A stretch of DNA of 64,000 bases from Adenophora triphylla var. japonica (Eukaryota; Streptophyta; Magnoliopsida; Asterales; Campanulaceae): contig JAFEMH010005425.1 in assembly GCA_022495995.1 (NCBI GenBank), positions 99,576 to 163,575 on the forward strand, given 5' to 3'. Shown here in pieces: positions 34,601 through 44,322 of this stretch (the first letter of the stretch is position 1; each line of letters begins with the position of its first letter). The notes beneath the pieces were generated by a model. The model searched no databases, was not told the origin of the DNA, and was given only the letters and a program-made list of their open reading frames with translations. The translations under genes and the position numbers were made by a program.

Positions 34601-34679
34601 TTACAATAAGTGTTGGATTGAAGAAATGAAGGCATACCTGGAAAGTGGCGAGCTCCATGAAGACGAAAAGAAAGCTTGA
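31621..34679 (+). pseudogene. Protease, RT, RNase H and archaeal-type RNase H of element 2
   Basis: One frame continues from gag. The aspartic protease has LLVDTGACKDILF (DTGA at 31824-31835) and YAAILGIPG. RT runs from about 32560 to 33300 with WRMCVDFTNLNLACPKD, FLDAYSGYHQIKM, FGLKNAGATYQRM and the intact catalytic YVDD at 33237-33248. The ordinary RNase H is 33560-34035 (VYYVSKALSDVE, LLNWSIALTEFDIEYRPRK), and a second RNase H is 34125-34500 (VYSDGSATKSVSGAGIVL, NNQAEYEALVAAI, REDNVLADLLSKL). Having both is a Tat feature. In-frame stops: TAA 33735, TAG 34074, TGA 34677; otherwise the frame is remarkably open. Confidence 0.92.
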
Positions 34680-35850
34680 GCTATCAAAAAGAAAGCCCCG
34701 AGATATGTTATCCAAGGAGGCATGCTGTTCAGGAGATCATACACCAGGCCACTGTTGAAGTGTATTCATCCTCAAGAGATCACTCAGTTAATGCATGAGG
34801 TGCACAGTGGAATTTGTGGTGGACACCCGGGGGCCAGGACTCTAGCCGACAAACTGATCACCTTGGGGTATTATTGGCCACACATGAGAGCTGACACTCA
34901 TGACTTTGTTCAACAATGTGACCAATGCCAAAGGTTTGCCAACCTACCTCATATGCCTACAACAGAGCAGACTCCAGTGATCGCTGCTTGGCCATTTGAT
35001 ATGTGGGGCGTCGACTTGATTGGACCCTTCCCTCCCGCCGGGGGAAACTGCAAGTACGTGATTGTTGCAATTGACTATTTCACCAAGTGGGTCGAAGCAA
35101 AGCCCCTAGCTCGCATCACAGAGTAAAACGCCATCAACTTCATACATGACTTCATCTGGTGCAGATTTGGGATCCCCCGAGCTATAGTATCAGATAATGG
35201 CTTACAGTTTTCCAAAGCATTCGAAGAAGAAATGAATAGAGTTGGGGTCAAGCATTGTCAGTCATCTGTGGCATACCCCCAAGGAAATGGGCAAGCTAAG
35301 GCAGCGAATAAGCTTGTCCTATCTTCATTAAAGACAGGTTTAGTTGGTCGACGCAGTAACTGGTTGGACGAACTCCCTCTTGCTCTTTCGGGGCGGTTCG
35401 CGCACAACCACTCGGGGGCCTACTGGGGAAACCCCATTTGCTCTTACATATGGATCAGAGGCCATGGCACCTGCTGAGCTGCGATTTCCTACTGCTAGAG
35501 TAACCTTCTTCGACCAAGAGCAGAATGACACCAACAGATTGATCGACCTGGATCTGATCGACGTGAAGCGAGACACGGCTTACCTTCGGATGGTCAACTA
35601 CAAGCAGCGAACTAAAAGTTACCACGACAAGAGGGTAAAGACAAGATCATTCCAAGTAGGAGATCATGTGTTGAGAAAGATTGAAGCAACAGGAAGGAGA
35701 ACCCAACAGAATAAACTATCTCCTAATTGGGAAGGTCCTTATATTGTTACTCGAGTCATCAAAGAGGGGACCTACATGATAGCTCATCCAGATGGTGAGG
35801 AGTTGAAGCATCCATGGCATGCCACTCACCTTATCAAGTACTACTTCTAG
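34680..35850 (+). pseudogene. Integrase of element 2
   Basis: The zinc-binding HHCC region is at about 34795-34935 (MHEVHSGICGGHPGARTLAD, then CDQCQRF). Core acidic residues: GVDLIGPFPP (about 35011) and VSDNGLQFS (about 35190). The third catalytic residue, Glu in NGQAE, is Lys here (GNGQAKAANK, AAG at 35298-35300). There is an in-frame TAA at 35124-35126 and a frameshift near 35390-35400, after which the GETPFALTYGSEAMAPAE motif and C-terminal KLSPNWEGPYIVTRVI are in frame. The ORF ends at 35850 with LIKYYF. Inactive by several independent lesions. Confidence 0.92.
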
Positions 35851-35989
35851 TTCAAGTCCTTAGTTCAGTTCAAAGTTAATGCAGTTCCCAATTTGTCATA
35901 GTTCTAGCTTTCCATTTGATGTAAGCATGTTCCTACTTCAATAAAAAATCACATGTTCTATTCGACCGAACATTGTGCTACACTAATTT
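35851..35989 (+). other. Trailer after pol of element 2
   Basis: A short A/T-rich stretch between the integrase stop and the tandem array. It includes AATAAAAAATCAC at 35940-35952, a possible early poly(A) signal. Confidence 0.4.
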
Positions 35990-36430
35990 CAACAAGCTCG
36001 ACTCTTAGTCAGCTTCGTTTTAACAAGCTCGATTCTTAATCAGCTTAGTTCCTTTAACAAGTCCGACTCTTAGTCGACTTCGTTCAACGAGCTCGACTCT
36101 TAGTCAGCTCCGTTTTAACAAACTCGATTCTTAATCAGCTTAGTTCCTTTAACAGGTCCGACTCTTAGTCGACTTCGTTCAACGAGTTCGACTCTTAGCC
36201 AGCTCCATTTTAACAAACTCGATTCTTAATCAGCTTTGTTCCTTTAACAAGTCCGACTCTTAGTCGACTTTGTTTGACGAGCTTGACTCTTAGTCAACCT
36301 CATCCTAATCAGCTCGATCCTTAATCAGCTGTACACTAATAACAAGTCCGACCTTAGGTCGACTTCGTTTTGATAAGCTCGACCCTTAGTCAGCTTTGAT
36401 CTCTCAAACAGGTTCGACCCTAAGTCAATC
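35990..36430 (+). repeat. Tandem array after pol of element 2
   Basis: About a dozen units of 31-37 bp alternate between AACAAGCTCGACTCTTAGTC plus AGCTTCGTTT and AACAAGTCCGACTCTTAGTC plus GACTTCGTT variants, giving a higher-order repeat. It has no sequence similarity to the arrays of elements 1 and 3 yet lies at the same position. Confidence 0.9.
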
Positions 36431-36803
36431 TCGTTTACAAAAATTCTTACGAGTCTAGGGTTGACCAAGTCATCATGAATCCAGGTCAACCCAAAAGACT
36501 TATTTTTCCTATTACATCTAGCTCGACACACATATGCTGAATTCAAAAGCATGCAACATACAATGATGTAAAGTCAACTACGATTAAACTAAGTCTCCCA
36601 AAGCGGGCCAAGACTTAAAAATAAACAAAAATGTATAAATAAGATGTCTCCCAAAAGCTGGGCCAAGACATCAACATTCACAAAATCAGAAAACTAAAGT
36701 GTTTGGTGCTTGTTCGTTACACAACCATTAAATATGGAACTTAATTTGTGGGATCACCTTCAACTTGACCACTGGTGGCCGCTTGATCATCTACAGTTTC
36801 CTC
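36431..36803 (+). other. Non-coding spacer between the array and the antisense gene of element 2
   Basis: No gene is visible. Two CTCCCAAA(A)GC-GGGCCAAGAC direct repeats occur at about 36595 and 36647. The 3' UTR of the minus-strand gene ending at 36804 should be here. Confidence 0.5.
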
Positions 36804-39800
36804 CTACTGCTGGGGGCCAATTGTCTTACCTGACTCAGAAAACCCATGCCTTGGAGTGTCACCATCAAAGGCCGGTGAATCAGGTTCCTCGAGCTCGGCT
36901 AAGATGGTACTGAAGTTAACTGGATCGACAGGGGGAGGGTTCCAAGTTTCTGCCTCAGCGGCCGCGTCGTCATTGGCTATATTTTCTAAGTCATTGTCAT
37001 TGTAAGGCACCAAGCGATAACTCGGACGAGCTGCCATATTATAGGGATCCTCCAAAGCCCATTTGGCCAATTGCTCGATGGAGATGTCGAAGGCAGGATC
37101 CACCACTATACGTCGAGCCATATGGCTCCGACCTACATTCCAGAACGATCTGGCCTGCTTGGTGATGTAAGCGTGGAGCTCGTCACTCTCTTTGTAAGCT
37201 TGTACGGCCTCTTCCTTAGCAGCTTTGACGGCCTCAGCTAGATTCACCTCCCACTGACGACGAGCAGCATCAAGCTCCTCTTGTTTCTTTGACAAAGTAA
37301 CTGGCACCTCCTCCAACTGTTGGGTAGCCAGTTCAAGATCAGCGGCCAACTTCTTCTTCTCATCTTTGAGCTCACCTAGCTCCTTGTTGGCCTCTCCCAG
37401 CTGGCCCCAAGCTTCTTCCTTAGCTTTCACTTCATTATCCTTGACGAGCTTCAAGGCGTCGTAAGAGTTATCCAGATCGGAGTGCTCCTCCTTCAACTTC
37501 TCGAGCTCCTCCTTCAGCTTAGCTCACTCATCTTCCACCTTTGCCAACTCTTCATTCTTGTGGGCCAGCATAGTTTTAGCCAATCTCTCTTGCTCCTCAG
37601 CAGCTTTCCAGTCAGAGGTAGCCAAGTCAATCATGGCAAGAGACTGAAAAGGCGAGTGAAAAAGAGGAGTTAGCCCAACCAGAAATAAAGTAGAGACTTG
37701 AGACTAGCGAGAAGAATGAAAGCAGCAATGCAAAAAGTTACAAGGGTTACCTCGGAGGTGGCTAGCCCGACCCTAGCCCTGCAAGCTTCTGGAGTCAAGG
37801 CCTTGTTTGTATACTCCCTGATTAAATCTTGGTCAGCTCCCCTCCTAACAACCACTTGACCATATTCCAGCTCAGGGTACTCCCTGGCTAAACAATTGAT
37901 CCTGGTCAGAGGAGTCACCTCACTTAATTCAGCAACTCGAGCTTGAATCAACTCGGCGTATGAAACATGGATGGGAGAGGCCTGGGGGCTTCGAACTTCA
38001 GCTTCCATTGGCTCACTAGCATCGACCTGATCAGTTGTCGAGCTCGCCTTGGACTTCCCTATCCTAATCTTCTTACTCAGAGGAGCATTGTCGTCCTCCT
38101 CCTCATACACATCAATAATGGGCAACTTGGCCTTGGAGGCGGCATTGGATTTGGCTTTGGCTTGAGCCTGAGCTCGAGTTCTGGTCCGGACGACCTCCCT
38201 CTCCGGTTCCACACTCTGCTCTGAACCCTCTGCCCCAGCAGCCTGTTCCCCCTCAACTCCTTGGCCTTCTCCCTCCACTCGAGCCTCGTCCAGCTCTTCC
38301 AAATTCTCTTCTGCAGGGATGTACTTGGAGGTATCTTGATCCACCAGCTTCAATAGCTCATTCCTCTTAATCCCCTCTGCCTCTCGATTCTCCCTAGCAT
38401 TGGCGGCTCCATGACTCCTCTTACTCTTCCTCACGTCAATAGCTCAACCCATGTTAGCTTCCTGAGCAGGGGTTAGAACTGCATAAAGAAAGAGGATAAG
38501 AGTGTTAGCTCGACATATCAAGATAGTTCTATGTACGAGCTACTAGTTCTACATACGAGCAATATGACTACGAGCTAAAAGGGTCTATACAGAAGCTAAA
38601 TATGTACATGCTACAAGATCTACACTAGAATCAACAAGTTACGAGCAGAGAGTCAAATACAAAGGCCAAGCAAACTGGAGCACAATCATAAAAATTCCAC
38701 ATATGGGCAAGGAAGGGGCGAGTAAAATCCTTACCACCAACATGCTCCCCATTATCTTTGCAATACTTGGGGGTCTTCTGGCAGAGCGAACACTTTTTCT
38801 CAAACCTACCCAGAGCATGGGTCACCCAGTCCGGATACCTTAAGCACCTCACTATGGGAACCAGTGGCACAACGTCTTCATCTCCTAGCATCATACCAGC
38901 CTGAATATAGTTATTCTTGGTGGTTCCTAAAACCTCCCAGCTGATGGGTCTATGGGCAACCAGCTCTGCCAGTTTCTTACGTAAATCAGCATGCCAGTAG
39001 GGCTCCCATTGATCCTCATCTTTCACCACTTGGGTGTCCTCGCATGGTAAAGGGAACTCCCAACCTAACCTACTCTCCACTACTACCACATGAGAGTTCC
39101 AGCCACTGGCTTTACTAGGCAAGTTAATGAAAAACTTAGGGGAATGTGGTTTTGAAGGAGTGCTTATGCCTTGGGACTTATCAAATTTCACAGCAAAAAA
39201 CTCTCTAAATACTCTCATGAAGGGCTCGTACCCTAAGAAGCGGCACACCATTGCAAAACAGACCAAGACTCTACACGTATTAGCACCCAACTGGAGAGGT
39301 AAGGCATTGGCACACTCTAAGAACTCGTTTATGAAGGGGTCCAAAGGCAATCTCAGGCCAGCCACGAACTGACCATAATAGAAGGCGACTCTAGTGGAAT
39401 CTGTCTTGTAGGTGCCACCAAACTGGTCGAAGAAATCCTTTTTGCTGTAAATAGTGACATCAAATTCCTCCCTGTCTACCTCACAGAAGTCGTGGATCAT
39501 AGATAGCCGGGAGGGAAAGTTTTGCTCCCCGCTGAGTGGCCCTTTGGGCACATATCCCCTTTCATTCCCGCCCCGCACCGCACCGCAGAGGTCTCAAAGG
39601 CATCAACTATAAGTGGACTTGATGAAGTGGAGGCATTAGCTTCTCCTTGGGTATCCATATCTGTACAAGAAGAAGGGAAAACAGGGGAATCAGTTCTACA
39701 TGAAGTCTCAGGGGACCTAGTTGACACACTAAGGGGTGACCTAGATTCCCCCGGAAATCCAATTCTGTTCTTAAGAAAGGAAGGTTTATTGGGACCCTGG

Positions 39801-40063
39801 ACGTAAAATACGGCAATGTGGTCAAGAAGTTCATGGAAAAGGTTAAAAGAGATAACCCTTGGGTCGCTCGTCTCTAACGCACCTAAGTTCTCTCCTACAG
39901 GCAGAGTTAACTCAGTAAAACCCAAACCCCAACGGGTCAAAATCGAGGAGCATTCCTCCACTGATATCTCTCTCCATACCCAATTCAAATGTTTGTAAGC
40001 CCTACGGTTGACGCTACAGTAGCCATACCAAGCTCCAGGTTCAGTGCTAAAAGTTCTAGCCAT
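36804..40063 (-). pseudogene. Antisense spliced gene (aORF) of element 2: Transposase_28 domain plus coiled coil
   Basis: Minus strand, three exons: 40063-38735, 38478-37751 and 37643-36804; the introns have GTAAGG/TGCAG and GTAACC/TTCAG ends and all phases fit. Exon 1 starts MARTFSTEPG and holds a Transposase_28-like domain (FYYGQFVAGLRLPLDPFINE, then LGANTCRVLVCFAMVCRFLG, KFFINLPSKASGW). Exon 2 is acidic/Ala-rich with RTRTRAQAQAKAKSN. Exon 3 is a long coiled coil (EELAKVEDE to QQLEEVPVTLSKKQEELDAA). Lesions: a GCGGT repeat near 39578-39592 shifts the frame by five bases, and two TGA codons stand at 38446 and 37526. It points toward gag-pol, so transcripts would converge. Related antisense ORFs are known in Tat elements; their function is unproven. 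Confidence 0.85.
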
Positions 40064-40547
40064 GGCGAAATTGAAGAATACGCAAAAATTAAACCCTAAC
40101 ACTAAGGGGTAAGAGGAATACCTTAACAGTTGAACGAAGAGGGGTACAATGGAAGACGAAAGCTCAATTTAAGGCAATTGTTGTTTCCGTTGCTGCCACC
40201 GGAGTTATGAAAGAGTTCGAAGAGAGTAAAAGTTCTGAACAAAAAAGGATTCTAGCTTTTATACTTTCAGTAATGGAGGAGGAAAAAGAAAATTTAAAAG
40301 TCTTATTTTCCTAATTGAATGTGGAAACATTTCTCAAGGCGGTCTATCAAACGTCAAAAATAGCAATGATTGGAAAAATACGGCGCTCTTCCAGATCTAG
40401 CCATTCGTCATGAACGTCAGGGATTGTGCCACGTCATTATAGTCGACTAAACTTCAGTGCGAGCAGCGACCTGCGAGTCACGGCAATCCTCATCAAAATT
40501 TCCTTAACTTCCTAGTCGACAGACTCAACTCGAAAGTTGGGGGCCAC
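40064..40547 (-). promoter_or_regulatory. Upstream region of the antisense gene and polypurine tract of element 2
   Basis: This region must contain the promoter for the minus-strand gene. A TATA-like TATAAAAGCTAGAA on the minus strand lies near 40262-40249, about 190 bp before the ATG. Just before the 3' LTR, GAAAGTTGGGGGCCAC (40532-40547) is the likely plus-strand polypurine tract. Confidence 0.45.
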
Positions 40548-41212
40548 TGAACATACCAAAAGTATCGAGCTGGGCCAAGCAAGTAAAGCCCAGTCCTCAA
40601 GTAATTATGGCCACTATATTCTCAGTGGGCTAGGCCCAATGATCACATGGCCCAAAGCCCATCTCCTTGATACGTCGACTTAAGTTCATTGTTCGACCTA
40701 CCAGGTCCCGACCTAACTAAGTCCGACTTCATGACCCAAGCTCTATTTTGGGTACGATCCAGCTCTACCCGTCAGTCAGGCCGACCTAACTCCAAGTGTC
40801 GACCTCGACCGGCCCAAGCAAACGTCGACCTAACGGTTACAGGCGCACGTGCAATTACTCTTGCCATAACTGCCTCCCTATAAATCAGGGACTGTTTCAA
40901 GACACGTACCCATAACGCATATTTGTCCCTAAAAATGCGGAGCTCATGCAGCCCTGCCAAATATATCACACTCATCATCTATAAATACATTTCCACTACA
41001 ACGGCTATGAGGTAACTGCAATTTTGTTATCTGAATATCATCTTTATTCAATACTTTTTGCTCTCCAATCTTCAAATACTTACTCTCACGCCCGAGGGTC
41101 TAAGCCGGAGACACATCCGGCTAGTCGTGGGTTCTGGTTTTCAGGTCAAGGAGCCAAGTGATCAGTCCTGCCACGTGGAGGAAGATTGATAAGCACATTT
41201 CCTGCGGCATCA
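40548..41212 (+). repeat. 3' LTR of element 2
   Basis: It runs TGAACATACC to CGGCATCA and is followed by the ATAAT target duplication (41213-41217). A TATAAATA box lies at 40980-40987. It retains C/G at most positions where the 5' LTR has T/A. Confidence 0.95.
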
Positions 41213-41302
41213 ATAATAATTAAACTCATTGGTTAAGTACCCCATCCCCTATAATGAATGTTTGAAAATTATCAAATTTGTTCTTTAAAAATATTAGGAT
41301 AT
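41213..41302. other. Probable continuation of the Helitron cut by element 2
   Basis: This short A/T-rich sequence directly follows the element 2 target duplication and should join to 23032. It is interrupted again by the RTE copy and resumes at 42139. No 5' Helitron end could be fixed. Confidence 0.35.
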
Positions 41303-41479
41303 TACTTTTGGGATGAATACAACAACAACAACAACAACAAAGCCTTAGTCCCAAAATAATTTGGGATCGGCTAACATGAACCATCATATGTCATCGTGTG
41401 AAAAGGTTGTTGAAAAAAATAAAAATAAATAAATAAATAAATAAAAAATAAAAATAAAAAATAAAAAAATAAAAAAGTG

Positions 41480-41527
<48 letters not shown>

Positions 41528-42138
41528 CAATCAGCCACCCACATGGATTTTTGCCCTCCACTCCGGCCTCTTCAACACCATACTTTCATCCACTCCGAGT
41601 AAACTCATATCATTTTCAATCACTCTAATCCAAGTTTGTTTGGGTCTTTCCCTACCTCTCGCCATTTTATCATTCCTCCACTGTTCCGGCCTCCTAACCG
41701 GTGTATCACTCGGTCTCCTTCTCACATGTTCAAACCACCTCAGACGATTTTCCCTCATTTTATTCTCAATGGGCGCAACTCCTACTTTACCTCTGATCAC
41801 CTCATTCCCCAATCGATCCTTTCTTGTATGACCGCACATCCATCGAAGCATACGCATCTCCGCCACATTCATCTTATGCACGTGACACTGTTTCACGGCC
41901 CAACATTCGGTGCCGTAAAACAATGCCGGCCTAATTGCCGTGCGGTAGAATTTCCCCTTTAATCTATTGGGCATGTCGCGATCACATAGAAACCCTGTGA
42001 CACTCTTCCACTTCAACCAACCTGCTTTAATCCTATGAGCCACATCACCATCTAATTCTCCATCCTTTTGAATAATTGATCCAAGATAGCGAAAAAACTC
42101 AGAAGCTTGGACAATATTTTCATACTTTTGGGATGAAT
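41303..42138 (-). mobile_element. 5'-truncated RTE-type LINE with 16-bp target duplication
   Basis: Exact direct repeats TACTTTTGGGATGAAT at 41303-41318 and 42123-42138 bound an insert of 41319-42122. On the minus strand it encodes the C-terminal part of a LINE reverse transcriptase: EFFRYLGSIIQKDGELDGDV, KFYRTAIRPALFYGTECWAV, MRMLRWMCGHTRKD, ENRLRWFEHVRRRP and WIRVIENDM are typical RTE-clade motifs after the catalytic core. The 3' end has the plant RTE tail: a (TTG)n run next to a CCCAAATTATTTTGGGACTAAGGC stretch. The catalytic region is missing, so the copy was dead on arrival. The ORF has no stops over about 200 codons, suggesting a young insertion. Confidence 0.93.
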
Positions 42139-42254
42139 GATAAATAAAATATAAAAATTTTTTGCGAAATGTAAGAATATATATCATACAATTTGAAATA
42201 TTTTTTACAAACAGTAAGACAATAACAATAGTAAGACATTAATAATAAAGTAGG
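42139..42254. other. A/T-rich spacer before the fold-back repeat
   Basis: No feature recognised. Confidence 0.4.
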
Positions 42255-42258
42255 TCTC

Positions 42259-42830
42259 CTGAGAAACGCGTTTCTCCATAAGTTACGGAGAAACGCGTTT
42301 TTCCAAAACTTCTGGATATCAGTCTCAAAGGTTCTGGATATCCAGAACCCTTTGATCATGGTATCCAGAAGTTATGTTAGAATGGGACCAACACATACCA
42401 ACTTTCTGGTCATGGCCTTCACTTGTTTCTGGATATACTTTTAACTGTTTTCTGGATATACTTTTCACTGGTTTCTGGATATAGATTTGGGGTATGTGTT
42501 GGTCCCATTCTAACATAACCACGGATATCCTTTCAAAAGGTTACGGATATCATGAACAAAAGGGTTCTGGATATCAGAACCTTTGCGCTGATATCCTGAG
42601 AATAACCGTGGGCAAGGTGTGGCCAATACAAAATTTCTGGATATCCTTTCAAAAGATTCTGAATATCATGAACAAAGGGTTCTGGATATCCAGAACCTTT
42701 GAGACTGATATCCAGAAGTAATCATGGGCCAAGGTCATGGCCAATACAAAATTTCTGGATATCCTTTCAAAAGGTTCTGGATACCCGTAACCCGTTTCTC
42801 CATAACTTATGGAGAAACGCGTTTCTCCCT
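42259..42830. mobile_element. Fold-back (long inverted repeat) element
   Basis: The outer arms both read GAGAAACGCGTTTCTCCATAAG on opposite strands (left from 42261, right ending 42827). An inner pair is an exact inverse over about 48 bp (42308-42355 against 42673-42721, with GGTTCTGGATATCCAGAACC inside each), and a third pair is an exact 29-bp inverse (42373-42401 against 42493-42521). GGATATCC-type palindromes are repeated throughout. Such DNA could form a large hairpin or cruciform. No ORF or transposase; the target duplication was not resolved. Confidence 0.75.
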
Positions 42831-43146
42831 AGATTTTGGCTTAATAATATCAAATGTAATCTTATAATTTAGTCGTTAAACTAAAAAATAAACTGTTTTT
42901 TTTAAGTGAAAAAAAATAAGTAGAAAAAATCTAAAATTTTTGAAAATCTATATTACAATACTTGCGGGTTTTAACATCCACACAAAAATCGGATGAGATT
43001 AAATTTCACAAAAGACAAAGAACGATCGGGATTGAATCTGAATTCTCCCTCTCTCAGTTGTCTTCTCTAACTCCCGAGTACCACTCAATGCAACAGTTTA
43101 CATCACTTGAGCCACCCCTGACCCCACCGGCCCACCCACATCCAGT

Positions 43147-43189
<43 letters not shown>

Positions 43190-43677
43190 CTTGAACCTGA
43201 AAAGGTTTCTCTATTTTCTCCCATCAGTCTTCTAGCTTGCCATTTTCTCAGTTCTCTCCCAAACCCTCCGACAGCGGTTTTTTTCCTCATCCACCCCCTT
43301 TAGACATTCTCTCTCCTCCTCCTTTTTTCATCACTGACCTCGAGCCAATTTTCCTCAGAACGTGGGTGGCTACCTGCTACCACTTCCTGTTCCTAACTCC
43401 TACGTTCCACTCCCACTCCCACTCCCTCCCCCTTCCCCAATCTCTTTTCGCCTATCTTCGTCTCTCGCTAAAGAAACTTTCAGAATCGAATTTCTCTTAT
43501 TTCTACTGTGGTTATGCACATTTGGCTTTAATTCAATTTAATTGATTATTTTCTATAAATGTTTTTTTTATTGTTGACTGACTTTTTATTTCATTGGCAT
43601 TTTTCACATGGGTCTTTTCTCAAATCAATTGTTCGACACACTAACTGGGAGTAATCTTCAGGTAATTTCTGGTTGCT
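42831..43677 (+). other. Pyrimidine-rich leader and possible first coding exon of a disrupted host gene
   Basis: A (CT)n run (43148-43186) and long C/T-rich tracts (43190-43460) look like a plant core promoter and 5' UTR. At 43611 an ATG opens MGLFSNQLFDTLTGSNLQ and runs to a CAG|GTAATTTC donor at 43661-43662. MG at the N-terminus would allow myristoylation. No further exon is found before the copia LTR at about 43789, and the continuation would lie beyond the nested elements, off the window. The identity is unknown and the call tentative. Confidence 0.3.
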
Positions 43678-43788
43678 AATTTTTTTTTTTAATTCTTGAC
43701 CTTTAAACAAATAGGGAATGCAGTAATTCTATTGTTTAACTTTTTTATGAACCATGACTTGGAATTATGTACCATATTATCAATCAAG

Positions 43789-44266
43789 TGAGGCGTCCGC
43801 CCCACTTGAAGCCAGGCGTCCGCCTCACTACTCCTCTCTACGGCTTCCACTGCGGCATTCCAGGCGGCCGCACCACCAGGTGCCAGGCGCCCGCCTCAAC
43901 CCATTTTCACCAACGCTGATCTTTTGCCTTTGAGGCTGCCGCCTCAAAGTGTCCCAGGCGCCCGCCTCATGCGACTGGTGCTCTCCGTGATGCTTCCTCT
44001 TCAGTTCATGTACATTAAATTTTCACCAACGCTGATCTTCTGCCTTTGAGGCTGCCGCCTCAAAGTGTCCCAGGCGCCCGCCTCATGCGACTGGTGCTCT
44101 CCGTGATGCTTCCTCTTCAGTTCATGTACATTAAGCTTGTTCATTTATTTTAGGTTAATGTATATTAGTTTTTAGTCTCTTCGTATAAGGGCTCTCCATT
44201 GTATATATATGCATATTCCTCAGTTGAGTAATAAGATAACAGATAATTCACTCCAATATTTCTTCA
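43789..44266 (+). repeat. 5' LTR of the copia element with an internal 116-bp tandem duplication
   Basis: The right end is fixed by the primer-binding site at 44267-44278. The left end, TGAGGCGTCC at 43789, is my best guess because the other LTR is not in the window. A 116-bp unit (ATTTTCACCAACGCTG to CATGTACATTAA) occurs at about 43903 and 44019. Repeated GCCGCCTC/GGCGCCCGCC motifs give it an unusual G+C-rich first half. Confidence 0.7.
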
Positions 44267-44278
44267 TGGTATCAGAGC
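44267..44278 (+). promoter_or_regulatory. Primer-binding site, initiator-Met tRNA
   Basis: TGGTATCAGAGC immediately follows the LTR and is complementary to the 3' end of plant initiator tRNA-Met, the standard primer of copia reverse transcription. Confidence 0.95.
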
Positions 44279-44322
44279 GTCAAAACTGATCCTCACCTAA
44301 AACCTAGCTGCCGATTGCTGCT

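Larger units (their letters stand above)
23033..41212 (+). mobile_element. Tat-like Ty3/gypsy retrotransposon, element 2 (full length, defective)
   Basis: Two LTRs of about 664 bp (23033-23695, 40548-41212) start with TGAACATACC and end with CGGCATCA. Exact 5-bp target duplications ATAAT lie at 23028-23032 and 41213-41217. Inside are a primer-binding site split by a CACTA element, gag, protease, RT, RNase H, a second RNase H, integrase, a tandem array, an antisense spliced gene and a polypurine tract. Without the CACTA the element is about 12.2 kb. Gag-pol has five in-frame stops and at least two frameshifts. The LTRs are similar but not identical, so insertion is not recent. Confidence 0.95.

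Noticed and set aside
43237..43545. Pro/Ser/Phe-rich ORFs in the pyrimidine-rich leader
   Set aside because: They come from C/T-rich sequence; a 5' UTR or promoter explains them better.
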